A DNA stretch of 53,287 bases from an uncultured Gammaproteobacteria bacterium (GTDB lineage Bacteria > Pseudomonadota > Gammaproteobacteria > Pseudomonadales > Halieaceae): positions 1 through 53,287 of the forward strand of contig CABYJX010000009.1 in assembly GCA_902519405.1 (NCBI GenBank). The letters run 5' to 3'. The position numbers and the translations under genes were made by a program. The notes under the pieces were generated by a model, which saw only the letters and a program-made list of their open reading frames with translations, was not told the origin of the DNA and made no database searches. This document shows positions 15,842-25,674 of this stretch, piece by piece (the stretch's first letter is position 1; each line of letters begins with the position of its first letter).

Positions 15842-16297
15842 TTGTTTCGTGGTGTTCAGCATATCAATATGGATGTAAAGGGACGAATGGCAATTCCGGC
15901 GCGTCAGAGAGAACCAATATTGAATATTTGTAATGGGAAGTTGGTTCTAACAATTGATACACAATTTCCATGCATAGTCCTTTATCCAATAGGGGAGTGG
16001 GACAGAATCGAACTAGAGGTACAGGGCCTACCAGCTCTTAAGCCTCAAATTAAGCGATTTCAGCGACTGGTATTAGGATATGCGTCGGATGTCGATCTTG
16101 ATTCTAATGGTAGATTGCTACTCCCACCGTCTCTTCGAGAATATGCACATCTCGAAAAAAAACTGGTTCTGGTTGGCCAAGGTAATAAATTAGAAATATG
16201 GGCAGAAAATCTATGGCTTGAAGAGCGAGATGATGCGTTGGCTGAGCGGGGAGTCGAATCTTCTCTACCTGATGAGTTAGTTTCCCTTTCGCTTTAG
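15842..16297 (+). CDS. mraZ: transcriptional regulator MraZ
   Basis: MraZ is a ring-forming AbrB-like DNA-binding protein that represses the dcw operon from sites next to its own promoter. I place the start at the TTG 15842, preceded by GGGAGAG about seven bases upstream. This gives 151 residues beginning LFRGVQHINMDVKGRMAIPA (with initiator Met), the standard MraZ N terminus. The frame is open upstream to a GTG at 15776, but that lies inside the operator boxes and adds 22 non-homologous residues. Two AbrB-like halves are visible: DVKGRMAIPARQR, and DLDSNGRLLLPPSLREYA near residue 85, each carrying the DxxGR core. The stop abuts the rsmH leader. Confidence 0.93.
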   Translation: MFRGVQHINMDVKGRMAIPARQREPILNICNGKLVLTIDTQFPCIVLYPIGEWDRIELEVQGLPALKPQIKRFQRLVLGYASDVDLDSNGRLLLPPSLREYAHLEKKLVLVGQGNKLEIWAENLWLEERDDALAERGVESSLPDELVSLSL

Positions 16298-16306
16298 GTG
16301 TGTGTG

Positions 16307-17224
16307 ATGCATGAGACTGTATTGTTGAAAGAGGCTGTTAAAGCGTTAATAACTAAGCCGTCAGGCACTTACATTGATGCAACTTTTGGCAGAGGTGGTC
16401 ATAGCAAGGAGATATTGAAAGAATTATCACCAGAAGGGAGTCTTTTGGCAGTGGATCGAGACCCAGAAGCAATTCTTTATGCAATGAAATTAGCAGCGGT
16501 CGACTCGAGACTAAAAGTATATAAAGGTTTATTTTCTGAGTTATCACTTATGATTGGATCCACCTCGCGAGACGAAGTGGATGGGGTCTTATTAGATCTT
16601 GGAGTCTCTAGTCCTCAGTTAGATAGTTCAGATAGAGGTTTTAGTTTTCTTAAAAATGGGCCTCTAGATATGAGGATGGACAACTCTTCGGGCATGCGAG
16701 CTAGCGAGTGGTTAGCCCGTGCGGACCAAGCAGAAATCGAGCAAGTATTACGAGACTTCGGTGAAGAGCGATATTCAAGACGGATTGCAAAAGCTATAGT
16801 GATGTCTAGAGACCTATCCCCTATAAATACCACTACTGAGCTATCAAAAATAATTAGTGAGGCTCATCCCAACTGGGAAAAAAAGAAACATCCTGCCACT
16901 AGGTCTTTCCAAGCTATAAGAATAAAAATCAATTCGGAGCTAAAAGAACTTTCTAAGTTACTTGAGTCCGTACTTGATTTACTAGTAGTTGGAGGGAGAC
17001 TCGTAGTAATCAGTTTTCATTCACTAGAGGATCGATTGGTAAAAAGATTTATGAGAGATATGTCCAGAGGAATTTCTGTTCCCAAAGAGATACCAATAGA
17101 AGATTCTTATGTAAATAGGAGAATGAAGTTATTGAGTGGTGCGATCAAACCTTGTGAATCTGAAACCAAAATCAATCCTCGGGCTCGAAGTGCCATCATG
17201 AGGGTTGCAGAGAAGATCAATTGA
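16307..17224 (+). CDS. rsmH: 16S rRNA (cytosine(1402)-N4)-methyltransferase RsmH
   Basis: RsmH (MraW) methylates N4 of C1402 in 16S rRNA, the same nucleotide modified by RsmI, which lies 1.2 kb upstream. The ATG at 16307 gives 305 residues and an N terminus MHETVLLKEAV typical of the family, with AGGTG eight bases upstream; the GTG at 16298 is less likely. SAM-binding motif YIDATFGRGGHS near residue 25, GVLLDLGVSSPQLD near residue 95, and the C-terminal VVISFHSLEDRLVKRFM and NPRARSAIMRVAEK segments are all present. It overlaps ftsL by four bases. Confidence 0.96.
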   Translation: MHETVLLKEAVKALITKPSGTYIDATFGRGGHSKEILKELSPEGSLLAVDRDPEAILYAMKLAAVDSRLKVYKGLFSELSLMIGSTSRDEVDGVLLDLGVSSPQLDSSDRGFSFLKNGPLDMRMDNSSGMRASEWLARADQAEIEQVLRDFGEERYSRRIAKAIVMSRDLSPINTTTELSKIISEAHPNWEKKKHPATRSFQAIRIKINSELKELSKLLESVLDLLVVGGRLVVISFHSLEDRLVKRFMRDMSRGISVPKEIPIEDSYVNRRMKLLSGAIKPCESETKINPRARSAIMRVAEKIN

Positions 17225-17505
17225 ATCCGTTTTTCAGAGATAACTATATGTACTTAGCAATAATACTCTACTTTTTTATTTTCAGTTCCTCTCTGGCGCT
17301 GATAGCTTCTTCATATGATTGCAGGGTTAGTTATTCTCTACTGCAAAACCTAGAGTCTGAGGAATGGTCCCTTAGAGAAAACCACAGTCGACTTTTATTG
17401 GAACATAGTACTTGGGCTTCATATGACCGCGTAGAGACAATTGCTAGGGAAAAGCTATTAATGAAATCTCCGACCTTGGGTAATTTAGTGCTGGTGCTTA
17501 AATGA
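17221..17505 (+). CDS. ftsL: cell division protein FtsL
   Basis: FtsL is a small bitopic divisome protein that forms a coiled-coil complex with FtsB and FtsQ and activates FtsWI. The 94-residue protein has one transmembrane segment (about residues 10-30), a periplasmic heptad-like region (LLQNLESEEWSLRENHSRL) and the conserved C-terminal VETIAREKLLMKSP stretch. The likely start is the TTG at 17221, overlapping the rsmH TGA; an ATG at 17248 is an alternative. It overlaps ftsI by four bases (ATGA). Assignment rests on topology, size and position between rsmH and ftsI more than on strong sequence identity. Confidence 0.92.
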   Translation: MNPFFRDNYMYLAIILYFFIFSSSLALIASSYDCRVSYSLLQNLESEEWSLRENHSRLLLEHSTWASYDRVETIAREKLLMKSPTLGNLVLVLK

Positions 17506-19235
17506 ATTTTAAGGGCGCCAATTTTTATTTATGGCGAATCATTTTGGTCAGTACAATTCTGGCTATATTTTTGGTCATTGGCATTCTTAGACTCTTTTCG
17601 CTTCAGATTTTGGAGAGTGAAAGGGGTCCAAACTTTCTTCAGAAGGAGGGTAGTAAGCGGTCACTCCGTGCTTTTGAAATACCAGCCTATCGCGGCGTAA
17701 TTACAGACCGCCATGGGGAGTCGTTGGCAGTCAGTACACCTGTAGTCTCAATTTTTGCTGACCCAAGTATTTTAGCGGATCTTCAAGAGAAGACTCTCTC
17801 AGAAATAAGTGGGAGTATTGGTATTTCGTCAGGTGATCTTAAAGCGAAACTGGCAACTTATCTTGATAGGGATTTTATGTATTTAGCTAGGCATCTCTCT
17901 CCAGATGCGGCTCGAGTTATTCTCACTAAAGATTTCCCAGGAGTTTATGAACAGAAAGAGTATCGTCGATTTTATCCGGCGGGTGAAGCCGTAGCACATG
18001 TGGTTGGAATAACTAATTTAGATGGAAGAGGCATAGAAGGGATTGAGCTTGCCTATGAAAAGTGGTTGAGCGGTAAAACAGGTCAGAAACGTTATATAAA
18101 AAATTTGCATGGCGATGCAGTCCGAGATATTGGTATCGTGAAAGCAGCAAAACCGGGAGGTGATCTTCGTCTGAGTATCGATCTTCGACTGCAGTATGTA
18201 CACCATCGAGAACTTCGACGAGCTATGAAATCGTATGATGCTGAATCAGGTTCCCTGATTACCCTCGATGCAAAAACAGGTGAAATTCTCGCTATGGTTA
18301 GCGAGCCTGGATATAACCCTAACAACCGACAGGACGTAAGTATTGGGGCTATTCGCAATCGAGTATTAGCGGATAGTTATGAGCCGGGTTCAACGATGAA
18401 ACCTCTTACCCTTGTGGCAGCACTAGAGAGTGGTCGTTATACAGTTGAATCAATGATTGATACGTCACCGGGAGAAATCGAAATCGATGGAAAACTTCTA
18501 CAAGATCAACTCAATCATGGTTTGATCGATCTTTCACGAGTAATCGTAAAATCTAGCCAAGTCGGTATGACTAAGTTAGCGCTGCAGCTTGGCGGTGGAG
18601 AAATCTCACATGTATTTCGTAGATTTGGAATTGGTGAACCGGTTAATACTGGATTTCCTGGAGAAACCTGGGGGTTATTGCCCCGAAGATCTGTCTGGAC
18701 ACAAATTCAAGAAGCTAACCTGTCGTTTGGATATGGCTTAACCGCCTCACCAATCCAGATTGCAAAAGCATATAGTGTATTCGCCAACAGGGGTCTGCAG
18801 CAGCCTATATCATTATTGGCAATGGACGCTAAAACTTTGCCCGAGGCTCGTAGTATTTTATCTACCACGACTGCTAGCCAGGTGCTTAGAGTGCTTAAAC
18901 TGGTGACTGAGGGAGATGGCACAGGATTGAAAGCCAAGGTTCCCGGATACCCAATTGCTGGTAAGACAGGTACGGTTAGAAAGCTAGGATTATCCGGTTA
19001 TCAGACAGATCAACATATAGCTTTGTTCGCTGGCATTATGCCTGCGGACTCCCCTCGATTTGTAACAGTAGTTGTCATTGACAAACCAAAGGGAGATAAA
19101 TATCACGGTGGCACGGTCGCTGCTCCAATATTTTCAAAAGTTGCTGAAGCAACACTGCGACTTATGAGTATACCTCCACAAAAAGAGAAGGTTAGATTTC
19201 TCTATGACTCTTCACACTCGCGAGATCGCGCGTGA
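17502..19235 (+). CDS. ftsI: septal peptidoglycan transpeptidase FtsI (PBP3)
   Basis: FtsI is the class B penicillin-binding protein that cross-links septal wall with FtsW. The 577-residue protein has an N-terminal transmembrane helix (about 10-31), a pedestal domain (RGVITDRHGESLAVS, GRGIEGIELAYE) and the transpeptidase domain. The active-site Ser297-Thr-Met-Lys300 and Lys488-Thr-Gly490 motifs are intact. The second motif reads Ser351-Ser352-Gln353 where the family has SxN, so Asn is replaced by Gln (codon CAA). Start ATG overlaps the ftsL stop; the stop TGA overlaps the murE GTG. Confidence 0.97.
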   Translation: MNFKGANFYLWRIILVSTILAIFLVIGILRLFSLQILESERGPNFLQKEGSKRSLRAFEIPAYRGVITDRHGESLAVSTPVVSIFADPSILADLQEKTLSEISGSIGISSGDLKAKLATYLDRDFMYLARHLSPDAARVILTKDFPGVYEQKEYRRFYPAGEAVAHVVGITNLDGRGIEGIELAYEKWLSGKTGQKRYIKNLHGDAVRDIGIVKAAKPGGDLRLSIDLRLQYVHHRELRRAMKSYDAESGSLITLDAKTGEILAMVSEPGYNPNNRQDVSIGAIRNRVLADSYEPGSTMKPLTLVAALESGRYTVESMIDTSPGEIEIDGKLLQDQLNHGLIDLSRVIVKSSQVGMTKLALQLGGGEISHVFRRFGIGEPVNTGFPGETWGLLPRRSVWTQIQEANLSFGYGLTASPIQIAKAYSVFANRGLQQPISLLAMDAKTLPEARSILSTTTASQVLRVLKLVTEGDGTGLKAKVPGYPIAGKTGTVRKLGLSGYQTDQHIALFAGIMPADSPRFVTVVVIDKPKGDKYHGGTVAAPIFSKVAEATLRLMSIPPQKEKVRFLYDSSHSRDRA

Positions 19236-20725
19236 CTTTTATCACCCACGATCACGCAGAGAAACCATATTCGCTGAAAAAATTGGCTAAATTCGCACCT
19301 AATAATTCTAGTTGGGGTTATGTGAATGATTTAGAGATTGATAGTAGGAAGATTTTACCGGGGAATGCGTTTGTGGCGATAAGAGGGTTTCGGCAACATG
19401 GTTTAAATTACATTGAAGACGCAATTGCTCGAGGTGCTTCGGCAGTATTAGCGGAGCCTTGCTTGAATAATCCCATCGTTACAAAAATCCCATTCATTGA
19501 AATTCCAAATTTGAAAGAGCAACTAGGATCTATAGCGGCCACATTCTACGATCATCCGAGCAAAGATATTCAGATAGTCGGAGTTACGGGAACAAACGGT
19601 AAAACTACGACTACAAACCTAATTGGACAGCTGACAAATATAACGGGGCGTTCTTCAGGTGTGATTGGAACTTTGGGGAATTTCCCTAAAGATGTGCAGA
19701 GAGTTGATATGAATACCACACCAGATTCAATAACTATACAAAGAACCTTAGCTAACTGGCGTGATTTAAATATAGAGTTAGTTGCTCTAGAAGTTTCCTC
19801 TCACGCTCTAGTGCAGGGTAGGGTAGATGCAACAGATATTAATATTGGGGTATTTACAAATCTTTCTCCAGATCATCTGGATTTTCATACAAGCATGGAG
19901 AATTATGGTCAAGCAAAGAAAAAGCTTTTCTCTAAAGTGGGGTTAGAAAATGCGGTCATTAATTATGAAGATAAATTTTCTGAAGAGATTGCTAGTGAAC
20001 TAGCGAAAGACATTTTGTGCTTGAAGTTTAGTGTCAATCCAAAAAAAGAAGCTGATATTAGAGTCCTAAAATATTCTAAAAGGGATTTAGGAATTTGCGG
20101 CGTCATCGATACACCGTGGGGTACAGCCAATTTTGAGTCTCCCTTATTAGGAAAATGTAATCTAGAAAACCTACTTGCAGCATTAGCTAGTAGTGTGCTT
20201 TCAGGTGGAGAGTTCAAAGATTTAGTTAATGCCATACCGCTTTTGAGACCAATTCCCGGTCGTTTTCAGTTTTTGAGTAACGAATGTGGTTTTAAAGTAG
20301 TTATCGATTATGCGCACACACCAAAAGCTCTAGAGGAAGCGATCTATTCCCTGCGTCCTTATTTTGATGGGCATCTAACTACAGTATTTGGTTGTGGAGG
20401 AAATCGTGACAAGAGCAAAAGATCAAAAATGGGTCGGATCGCATGCGAGGTTTCGGACCGCGTTATTCTCACTAATGATAACCCTCGCAATGAGTCGCCA
20501 GAACAAATATTAGATGATATTGAACTCGGTTGTTTTAAGAAAATACGCCGTATTTTAGATCGAGCAGAGGCAATTTTCTTCGCAATTGATCAGGCAGAAA
20601 TTGGTGATTGCGTTCTAATCGCAGGAAAAGGCCACGAGGAAGTTCAGATTATTGACGATATAGAAGTGAGATTTAGTGATGCCGAGTGTGCTCGTGAGGC
20701 CTTAAATTTTAGGTGTTCAAAGTGA
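19232..20725 (+). CDS. murE: UDP-MurNAc-L-Ala-D-Glu ligase MurE (meso-diaminopimelate adding)
   Basis: MurE adds the third residue of the stem peptide in an ATP-dependent cytosolic reaction. The 497-residue protein begins at a GTG overlapping the ftsI TGA. The P-loop GVTGTNGKTT is at residues 117-126, with HALVQGRVD and NLSPDHLDFH in the central domain. The DNPR motif at 416-419 is the signature of meso-DAP specificity, consistent with a Gram-negative wall. IAGKGHEEVQ near the C terminus is also typical. It overlaps murF by four bases if murF starts at 20722. Confidence 0.97.
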   Translation: MTFITHDHAEKPYSLKKLAKFAPNNSSWGYVNDLEIDSRKILPGNAFVAIRGFRQHGLNYIEDAIARGASAVLAEPCLNNPIVTKIPFIEIPNLKEQLGSIAATFYDHPSKDIQIVGVTGTNGKTTTTNLIGQLTNITGRSSGVIGTLGNFPKDVQRVDMNTTPDSITIQRTLANWRDLNIELVALEVSSHALVQGRVDATDINIGVFTNLSPDHLDFHTSMENYGQAKKKLFSKVGLENAVINYEDKFSEEIASELAKDILCLKFSVNPKKEADIRVLKYSKRDLGICGVIDTPWGTANFESPLLGKCNLENLLAALASSVLSGGEFKDLVNAIPLLRPIPGRFQFLSNECGFKVVIDYAHTPKALEEAIYSLRPYFDGHLTTVFGCGGNRDKSKRSKMGRIACEVSDRVILTNDNPRNESPEQILDDIELGCFKKIRRILDRAEAIFFAIDQAEIGDCVLIAGKGHEEVQIIDDIEVRFSDAECAREALNFRCSK

Positions 20726-22086
20726 TTAGACCTATGAAATTAAGTGAGTTGGAAGGACCCCTTAGAGCAACTTTATTCGGAACAGACCGAATATTCTCCA
20801 GAGTTAGCACGGATAGCAGAGAGGTAATTGCGGGTGATATTTTTGTTGCTTTAAAAGGAGCTAAGTTAGATGGACATGATTTTCTAGACGAAGTTAAGTT
20901 AAGTGGAGTTCCAGCAATATTATGTAAGGGTGCTGACTACGAGTTATCTAGGTTGGAAGTGGACGACACTCAGTTAGCTCTCGGTGGTTTGGGTGCAAAA
21001 AATCGAGCACTTTTTACGGGCTTTGTTGCAGCTATAACCGGAAGTACTGGTAAGACAACGGTTAAAAATCTCGTTACTTCTATTTTCTCGCAGAAAGCTC
21101 AAACAATAGGTAGTGAAAGAAATTTTAATAATGAAATAGGAGTACCACTTACTCTCCTTAATATCAATCCTTTGCACGAATTTGCTGTTGTAGAAATGGG
21201 TGCCGGTAAGCCAGGAGATATTAAATATCTTTGCGAATTAGCAAAGCCAAATGCAGCTGTTGCGCTTAATGCGATGCCCGCTCACTTAAAAGGAATGGGG
21301 AACTTGAATACGATAGTGGAGGAAAAGGGATCTATCTATGACGGTCTTCGAGCCAAGGACATAGCCATTATAAATAGTGATGAGCCCGCGTCAGACATGT
21401 GGCGGAGGAGAACAAAATCCAAAACATTGATTGATTTCAGCATTGAAAATCCAGCTGCAGATGTCTTTGCTAGTAATCTGCAATTTTATGGTGTAGACGG
21501 AGCTGCATTTAGGTTAAATACACAGAAAGGGGCCTTAGATATTAAATCGAAATTAGCAGGTATTCATAATGTTTCAAACTCTTTAGCGGCAGTTTCATTT
21601 GGACTGGCGTGCGGGATGTGTCTAGAGGAAATTGCAGTAGGAGTCGAATCTGTCTCCGCGGAACCCGGGCGATTGACACGTCATCTATTAGGCTCTGGAG
21701 CTTTGATAATTGATGATTGCTATAATGCCAATCCGGGGTCAGTGCGAGCGGCGATTAATGTACTTGCTGAGCATAATAGATGCTCCACCTTGATTTTAGG
21801 AGCAATGCAAGAGCTAGGCTCTGAATCCGATTTCTTCCATCGGGAAATTGGTGCATATGCCAGAGGTAAAGGTATAGAAAATCTCTGGGGTATAGGTGAT
21901 CAAGTTATACCGGCTCTTGACGCTTTTGGTCGAAGTAGCCGGTGGTTTTCAAATAAACGAGATCTAATAGTTACTGCAAATAATTATTTCGGTGCAGGCG
22001 ATGTAGTATTGATAAAAGGCTCACGAAGTGAAGCTATGGAAATAATTCTCCAGTCTTTGATAGAAGATCAGGAGCTATTTTGTTAA
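20722..22086 (+). CDS. murF: UDP-MurNAc-tripeptide D-Ala-D-Ala ligase MurF
   Basis: MurF adds D-Ala-D-Ala to complete the pentapeptide precursor. I prefer the GTG at 20722: it shares the GTGA overlap used elsewhere in this operon and has AGGTG about six bases upstream. A GTG at 20713 and an ATG at 20734 are in the same frame. The ~454-residue protein has an N domain ([19 protein letters not shown]), the P-loop GSTGKTT near residues 107-113, [12 protein letters not shown], the [12 protein letters not shown] motif, and the C domain with [11 protein letters not shown] and ILGAMQELG. Its stop overlaps the mraY start by seven bases. Confidence 0.96.
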   Translation: MIRPMKLSELEGPLRATLFGTDRIFSRVSTDSREVIAGDIFVALKGAKLDGHDFLDEVKLSGVPAILCKGADYELSRLEVDDTQLALGGLGAKNRALFTGFVAAITGSTGKTTVKNLVTSIFSQKAQTIGSERNFNNEIGVPLTLLNINPLHEFAVVEMGAGKPGDIKYLCELAKPNAAVALNAMPAHLKGMGNLNTIVEEKGSIYDGLRAKDIAIINSDEPASDMWRRRTKSKTLIDFSIENPAADVFASNLQFYGVDGAAFRLNTQKGALDIKSKLAGIHNVSNSLAAVSFGLACGMCLEEIAVGVESVSAEPGRLTRHLLGSGALIIDDCYNANPGSVRAAINVLAEHNRCSTLILGAMQELGSESDFFHREIGAYARGKGIENLWGIGDQVIPALDAFGRSSRWFSNKRDLIVTANNYFGAGDVVLIKGSRSEAMEIILQSLIEDQELFC

Positions 22087-23162
22087 TTTTATTTTTCGAA
22101 TATCTGAGTAATTTTGATTCGGGCTTCTACGTCTTTCAATATCTTACACTTCGCGGAATTTTTTCTGTAGTCACTGCCTTAGCGCTGTCCCTGTTTTTAG
22201 GTCCATTATTCATTAGAAAGCTTAATTACTATCAGTTGGAGCAAACTGTGCGTGAGGATGGACCTGATACTCATTTCAAAAAGTCAGGAACACCGACTAT
22301 GGGAGGAGGATTAATTTTAGTAGCAATATTAATTAGTACTCTTCTCTGGAGTAACTTGAGTAACGCTTTTATCTGGTTGGCCCTTGGTGTCACGCTAGCA
22401 TTCGGTGCTATTGGTTGGGTAGATGATTATCGGAAAGTACTAAGAAGAGATTCACAAGGGTTGAGCGCTCGTTGGAAATATTTTTGGCAATCCATCTTCG
22501 GTTTTTTTGCGGCCATCTACCTATTTTATCTAGGTAATGGAACTACAGATACACAACTTTATGTTCCATTTTTTAAAGATTTTGCATTACAACTTGGGCC
22601 ATTTTTCATAATCTTGGCCTATTTCGTTATTGTTGGATCGAGTAACGCGGTAAATTTAACAGATGGTCTAGACGGGCTAGCTATTATTCCAGCAGTTATG
22701 ATTGCCTCTGCACTTGGCGTAATAGCATACATAACCGGCAATATAAATTTTTCAGAATATCTTCATATCCAATATGTTCACGGTAGCGGTGAATTAGCCA
22801 TTTTTTGTGGAGCAATAGCGGGGGCGGGTCTTGGTTTTCTCTGGTTTAACACATATCCAGCCCAGGTGTTTATGGGTGATATCGGGGCTTTATCACTTGG
22901 AGCTGCACTAGGTTTAGTCGCGGTAATAATCAGGCATGAACTTGTATTCTTTATAATGGGAGGTGTTTTTGTTTTAGAGACCGTGTCGGTAGTCATGCAA
23001 GTTGTTTCCTTCAAGTTGACTGGGCGCCGTATCTTTCGAATGGCACCAATTCATCATCATTATGAACTGAAAGGTTGGCCCGAACCTCGAGTAATAGTGA
23101 GATTTTGGATAATTACGGTCATTTTAGTCTTGTTTGGTCTTGCTACATTAAAGCTAAGGTAG
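22080..23162 (+). CDS. mraY: phospho-MurNAc-pentapeptide transferase MraY
   Basis: MraY is the integral membrane enzyme that attaches phospho-MurNAc-pentapeptide to undecaprenyl phosphate, producing lipid I. The 360-residue protein starts at a TTG (22080) with AGGAG six bases upstream, inside the end of murF; the N terminus aligns with known MraY ([14 protein letters not shown]). About ten transmembrane helices are visible. Catalytic-site motifs are GTPTMGG near residue 70, GWVDDYRK near 118, [14 protein letters not shown] near 195, and [10 protein letters not shown] and [11 protein letters not shown] in the C-terminal half. Confidence 0.97.
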   Translation: MLILFFEYLSNFDSGFYVFQYLTLRGIFSVVTALALSLFLGPLFIRKLNYYQLEQTVREDGPDTHFKKSGTPTMGGGLILVAILISTLLWSNLSNAFIWLALGVTLAFGAIGWVDDYRKVLRRDSQGLSARWKYFWQSIFGFFAAIYLFYLGNGTTDTQLYVPFFKDFALQLGPFFIILAYFVIVGSSNAVNLTDGLDGLAIIPAVMIASALGVIAYITGNINFSEYLHIQYVHGSGELAIFCGAIAGAGLGFLWFNTYPAQVFMGDIGALSLGAALGLVAVIIRHELVFFIMGGVFVLETVSVVMQVVSFKLTGRRIFRMAPIHHHYELKGWPEPRVIVRFWIITVILVLFGLATLKLR

Positions 23163-23173
23163 GGGTTTGGGAA

Positions 23174-24532
23174 ATGGATCAAAGTGTAGTATTTGATGAT
23201 TCTGAGCACATTATTTTTGGACTGGGGGATACTGGATTGTCTACAGCGCGTTACCTATATTCCAAAGGGAAACGATTCTGCGTATACGATAATTTTAAAA
23301 ATCCTCCTGCATTAAAAATACTTAAACAGGAAATGCCAGATATAAAGTTTTATTCAGGAGAGCGACAACTATTTACTATAAATCCGGGAACAAAAATTTT
23401 ACTGAGCCCTGGGGTACCTCGCAGTGATTCCTTTCTCCGTGAGGCTATTGAGGCGGGAGCAACCATAAAAAGTGATCTTGATTTATTTATCACCGAAGTA
23501 GATGTTCCGATCATAGGAATCACAGGTTCAAATGGAAAGAGTACCGTAACAGAGCTTCTGGGAGCGATGGCTTCAGAATCTGGATATAAAGTAGCCATAG
23601 GAGGAAATCTAGGTCCCCCTGCTTTAGATTTATTAGATACTAAAGCAGAAATCTTTATTTTAGAGTTATCCAGTTTCCAGCTGGAAAATAGTGATGCATT
23701 AAATCTTTCAATTGCGACAATTCTAAATTTGAGTCCAGATCATTTAGATAGACATCAAACTATGCACGGCTACAGTTTGGCAAAGCAACGTATTTTCCTC
23801 GGGTGTAAAACAGCCGTCATAAACTTGGACGATAAAACAACTTACCCCAATAATTTCGATGGTTGCCTTATTGTAAAATGGAGTTTTGATGAACCCAAAA
23901 GTGGTGAGATTGGGTTAGCTGGTGAATTTCCGAATATATTCATTTGCTTTGGAACAAAGATAATAATGCGGGCTGATGAAATTTATCTCCCAGGTAAACA
24001 TAATTTAGCGAATTCACTAGCCGCATTGACAATTGGAATATCAATAGGATTTTCGATCGAATCAATGTGTGGAGTCCTAAAGAATTTCTCCGGTCTAGCA
24101 CATCGATGTGAATTAATTTTAAGTAAAGAAGGCGTTAATTGGATCAATGACTCTAAGGCGACCAATGTTGGGGCCACTCGAGCAGCGCTAGAGGGTTTAG
24201 GAGAACGAAAAAATATTATTCTTATTGCTGGTGGTATTGCTAAAGGAGCCAATTTCCAGTCCCTGCTTACGCCAATTAAAAAGCATTGCAAGAAAGTAAT
24301 TTTAATCGGCGAATCAGCTCTCAAATTTTCCTCCATAATTTCAGATGATGTCCAAGTAAGTCTTGTCACTTCAATTGAAGAGGCAGTCAAATTATCAAAA
24401 AGTCATTCTTCAACAGGTGATCTAGTACTTCTCTCACCAGCTTGCTCCAGTCTTGACATGTTTCGAGATTATATTGATCGAGGAGAAACTTTTATAAAAG
24501 CAGTTTTAGATATAGTGGGTGTGCAGAAATGA
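23174..24532 (+). CDS. murD: UDP-MurNAc-L-Ala:D-Glu ligase MurD
   Basis: MurD adds D-glutamate to UDP-MurNAc-L-alanine. The likely start is ATG 23174, 11 bases after the mraY stop and behind an AGGGG/GGGAA purine-rich stretch, giving 452 residues. An in-frame extension into mraY exists but is only a read-through of the other frame. The N domain has the Rossmann-like FGLGDTGLSTARYL, the P-loop GSNGKST is at about 118-124, NLSPDHLDRH and HNLANSLAALTI follow, then WINDSKATN and SPACSSLDMFRDYIDRG near the C terminus. The stop overlaps ftsW (ATGA). Confidence 0.96.
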   Translation: MDQSVVFDDSEHIIFGLGDTGLSTARYLYSKGKRFCVYDNFKNPPALKILKQEMPDIKFYSGERQLFTINPGTKILLSPGVPRSDSFLREAIEAGATIKSDLDLFITEVDVPIIGITGSNGKSTVTELLGAMASESGYKVAIGGNLGPPALDLLDTKAEIFILELSSFQLENSDALNLSIATILNLSPDHLDRHQTMHGYSLAKQRIFLGCKTAVINLDDKTTYPNNFDGCLIVKWSFDEPKSGEIGLAGEFPNIFICFGTKIIMRADEIYLPGKHNLANSLAALTIGISIGFSIESMCGVLKNFSGLAHRCELILSKEGVNWINDSKATNVGATRAALEGLGERKNIILIAGGIAKGANFQSLLTPIKKHCKKVILIGESALKFSSIISDDVQVSLVTSIEEAVKLSKSHSSTGDLVLLSPACSSLDMFRDYIDRGETFIKAVLDIVGVQK

Positions 24533-25674
24533 CAGCTCTTCGAGGACACCAGTTAGAGTTGCATCCACCGGATAAGATCATATCTATCCTGAGTCTATTT
24601 CTGATATTAATTGGTGCTATAGCCATAAGTTCCTCTTCTATAGATTACGCTGCTAAGTATTTTGGGAATCCGTGGTATTACACGCTTAGGCATATAAGCT
24701 ATATAATATTTTCCCTGGGTGTTGGTTTTTGCGCTTATGTAATACCTACTCACATCTGGCGTGATACGGGTATATTGTGGCTGTTAGCCGCAACTGCACT
24801 TTTAATCTTTGTTTTGATCCCAGGAGTTGGTAAAGAGGTAAACGGAAGCCAGAGGTGGTTATCTCTTGGTTTCGTATCGTTCCAACCTTCTGAATTTACA
24901 AAGTTCGCGATGATAACTTTTTTATCTGGTTATTTAGTGAGGCAGGGTGAGAAAATATCGCGTGATTGGCTTTGTTTCCTAAAACCAATTTTAATTACGC
25001 TAGTGTTCGTAGTTCTATTGTTGATGGAGCCAGATTTTGGTGCGGCAGTAATCATAATTGGTTCCGTTTTTACGATGCTTTTTCTAGCAGGTGTAAGGCT
25101 AATATATTTCCTTTGCTTAGCAGCTTTAGCGACGAGTTTTTTATTCATGCTGGCGTTAAGTGCCCCTTATCGAGTTCAAAGATTAGTTGCTTATATTGAT
25201 CCCTGGTCTGACCCTTATGCTAATGGATACCAACTTGTTCAATCACTTATTGCTTTTGGGAGAGGTGAATGGTTTGGGGTTGGATTAGGTAATAGTGTTC
25301 AAAAGTTATTCTACTTACCGGAAGCACATACTGATTTTATTTTTGCAATTTGGGCAGAAGAGTTAGGAGCAATTGGTGCCCTGCTGATTTTACTTCTTTA
25401 TGCAGGATTTGTGGCTCGTATTATTTGGTTAGGGTGGCAGTCTGCATCAGCAGGCAACTTTTTTGGAGCTCATTTTTGCAATGGCTTTGCAGTTTTGATT
25501 TCTGGTCAGGTAATTATAAATATTGGTGTTGCAATGGGGCTATTACCCACCAAAGGTATGACACTACCATTCATCAGCTGGGGAGGTACTAGTCTCTTAT
25601 TCACGATATTGATGTTATCTATTGTTCTTCGGATCGAACAAGATATCAAACTTCGGAAACAGTCAAATGAGTAG
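24529..25674 (+). CDS. ftsW: septal peptidoglycan glycosyltransferase FtsW (SEDS family)
   Basis: FtsW polymerises lipid II into glycan strands at the septum together with FtsI. The 381-residue protein is a typical SEDS protein with about ten transmembrane helices. Recognised stretches are GSQRWLSLGFVSFQPSEFTKFA, the catalytic-region loop PYRVQRLVAYIDPWSDPY, GYQLVQSLIAFGRG, LPEAHTDFIFAIWAEELG (the conserved acidic loop), and PFISWGGTSLL near the C terminus. The ATG overlaps the murD TGA by four bases, and murG begins eight bases before its stop. Confidence 0.96.
   Translation: MTALRGHQLELHPPDKIISILSLFLILIGAIAISSSSIDYAAKYFGNPWYYTLRHISYIIFSLGVGFCAYVIPTHIWRDTGILWLLAATALLIFVLIPGVGKEVNGSQRWLSLGFVSFQPSEFTKFAMITFLSGYLVRQGEKISRDWLCFLKPILITLVFVVLLLMEPDFGAAVIIIGSVFTMLFLAGVRLIYFLCLAALATSFLFMLALSAPYRVQRLVAYIDPWSDPYANGYQLVQSLIAFGRGEWFGVGLGNSVQKLFYLPEAHTDFIFAIWAEELGAIGALLILLLYAGFVARIIWLGWQSASAGNFFGAHFCNGFAVLISGQVIINIGVAMGLLPTKGMTLPFISWGGTSLLFTILMLSIVLRIEQDIKLRKQSNE

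Noticed and set aside
23075-23173. Upstream extension of murD into mraY
   Set aside because: The extra 33 residues are the mraY sequence read in another frame; the ATG at 23174 has a purine-rich site and gives the family-length protein.
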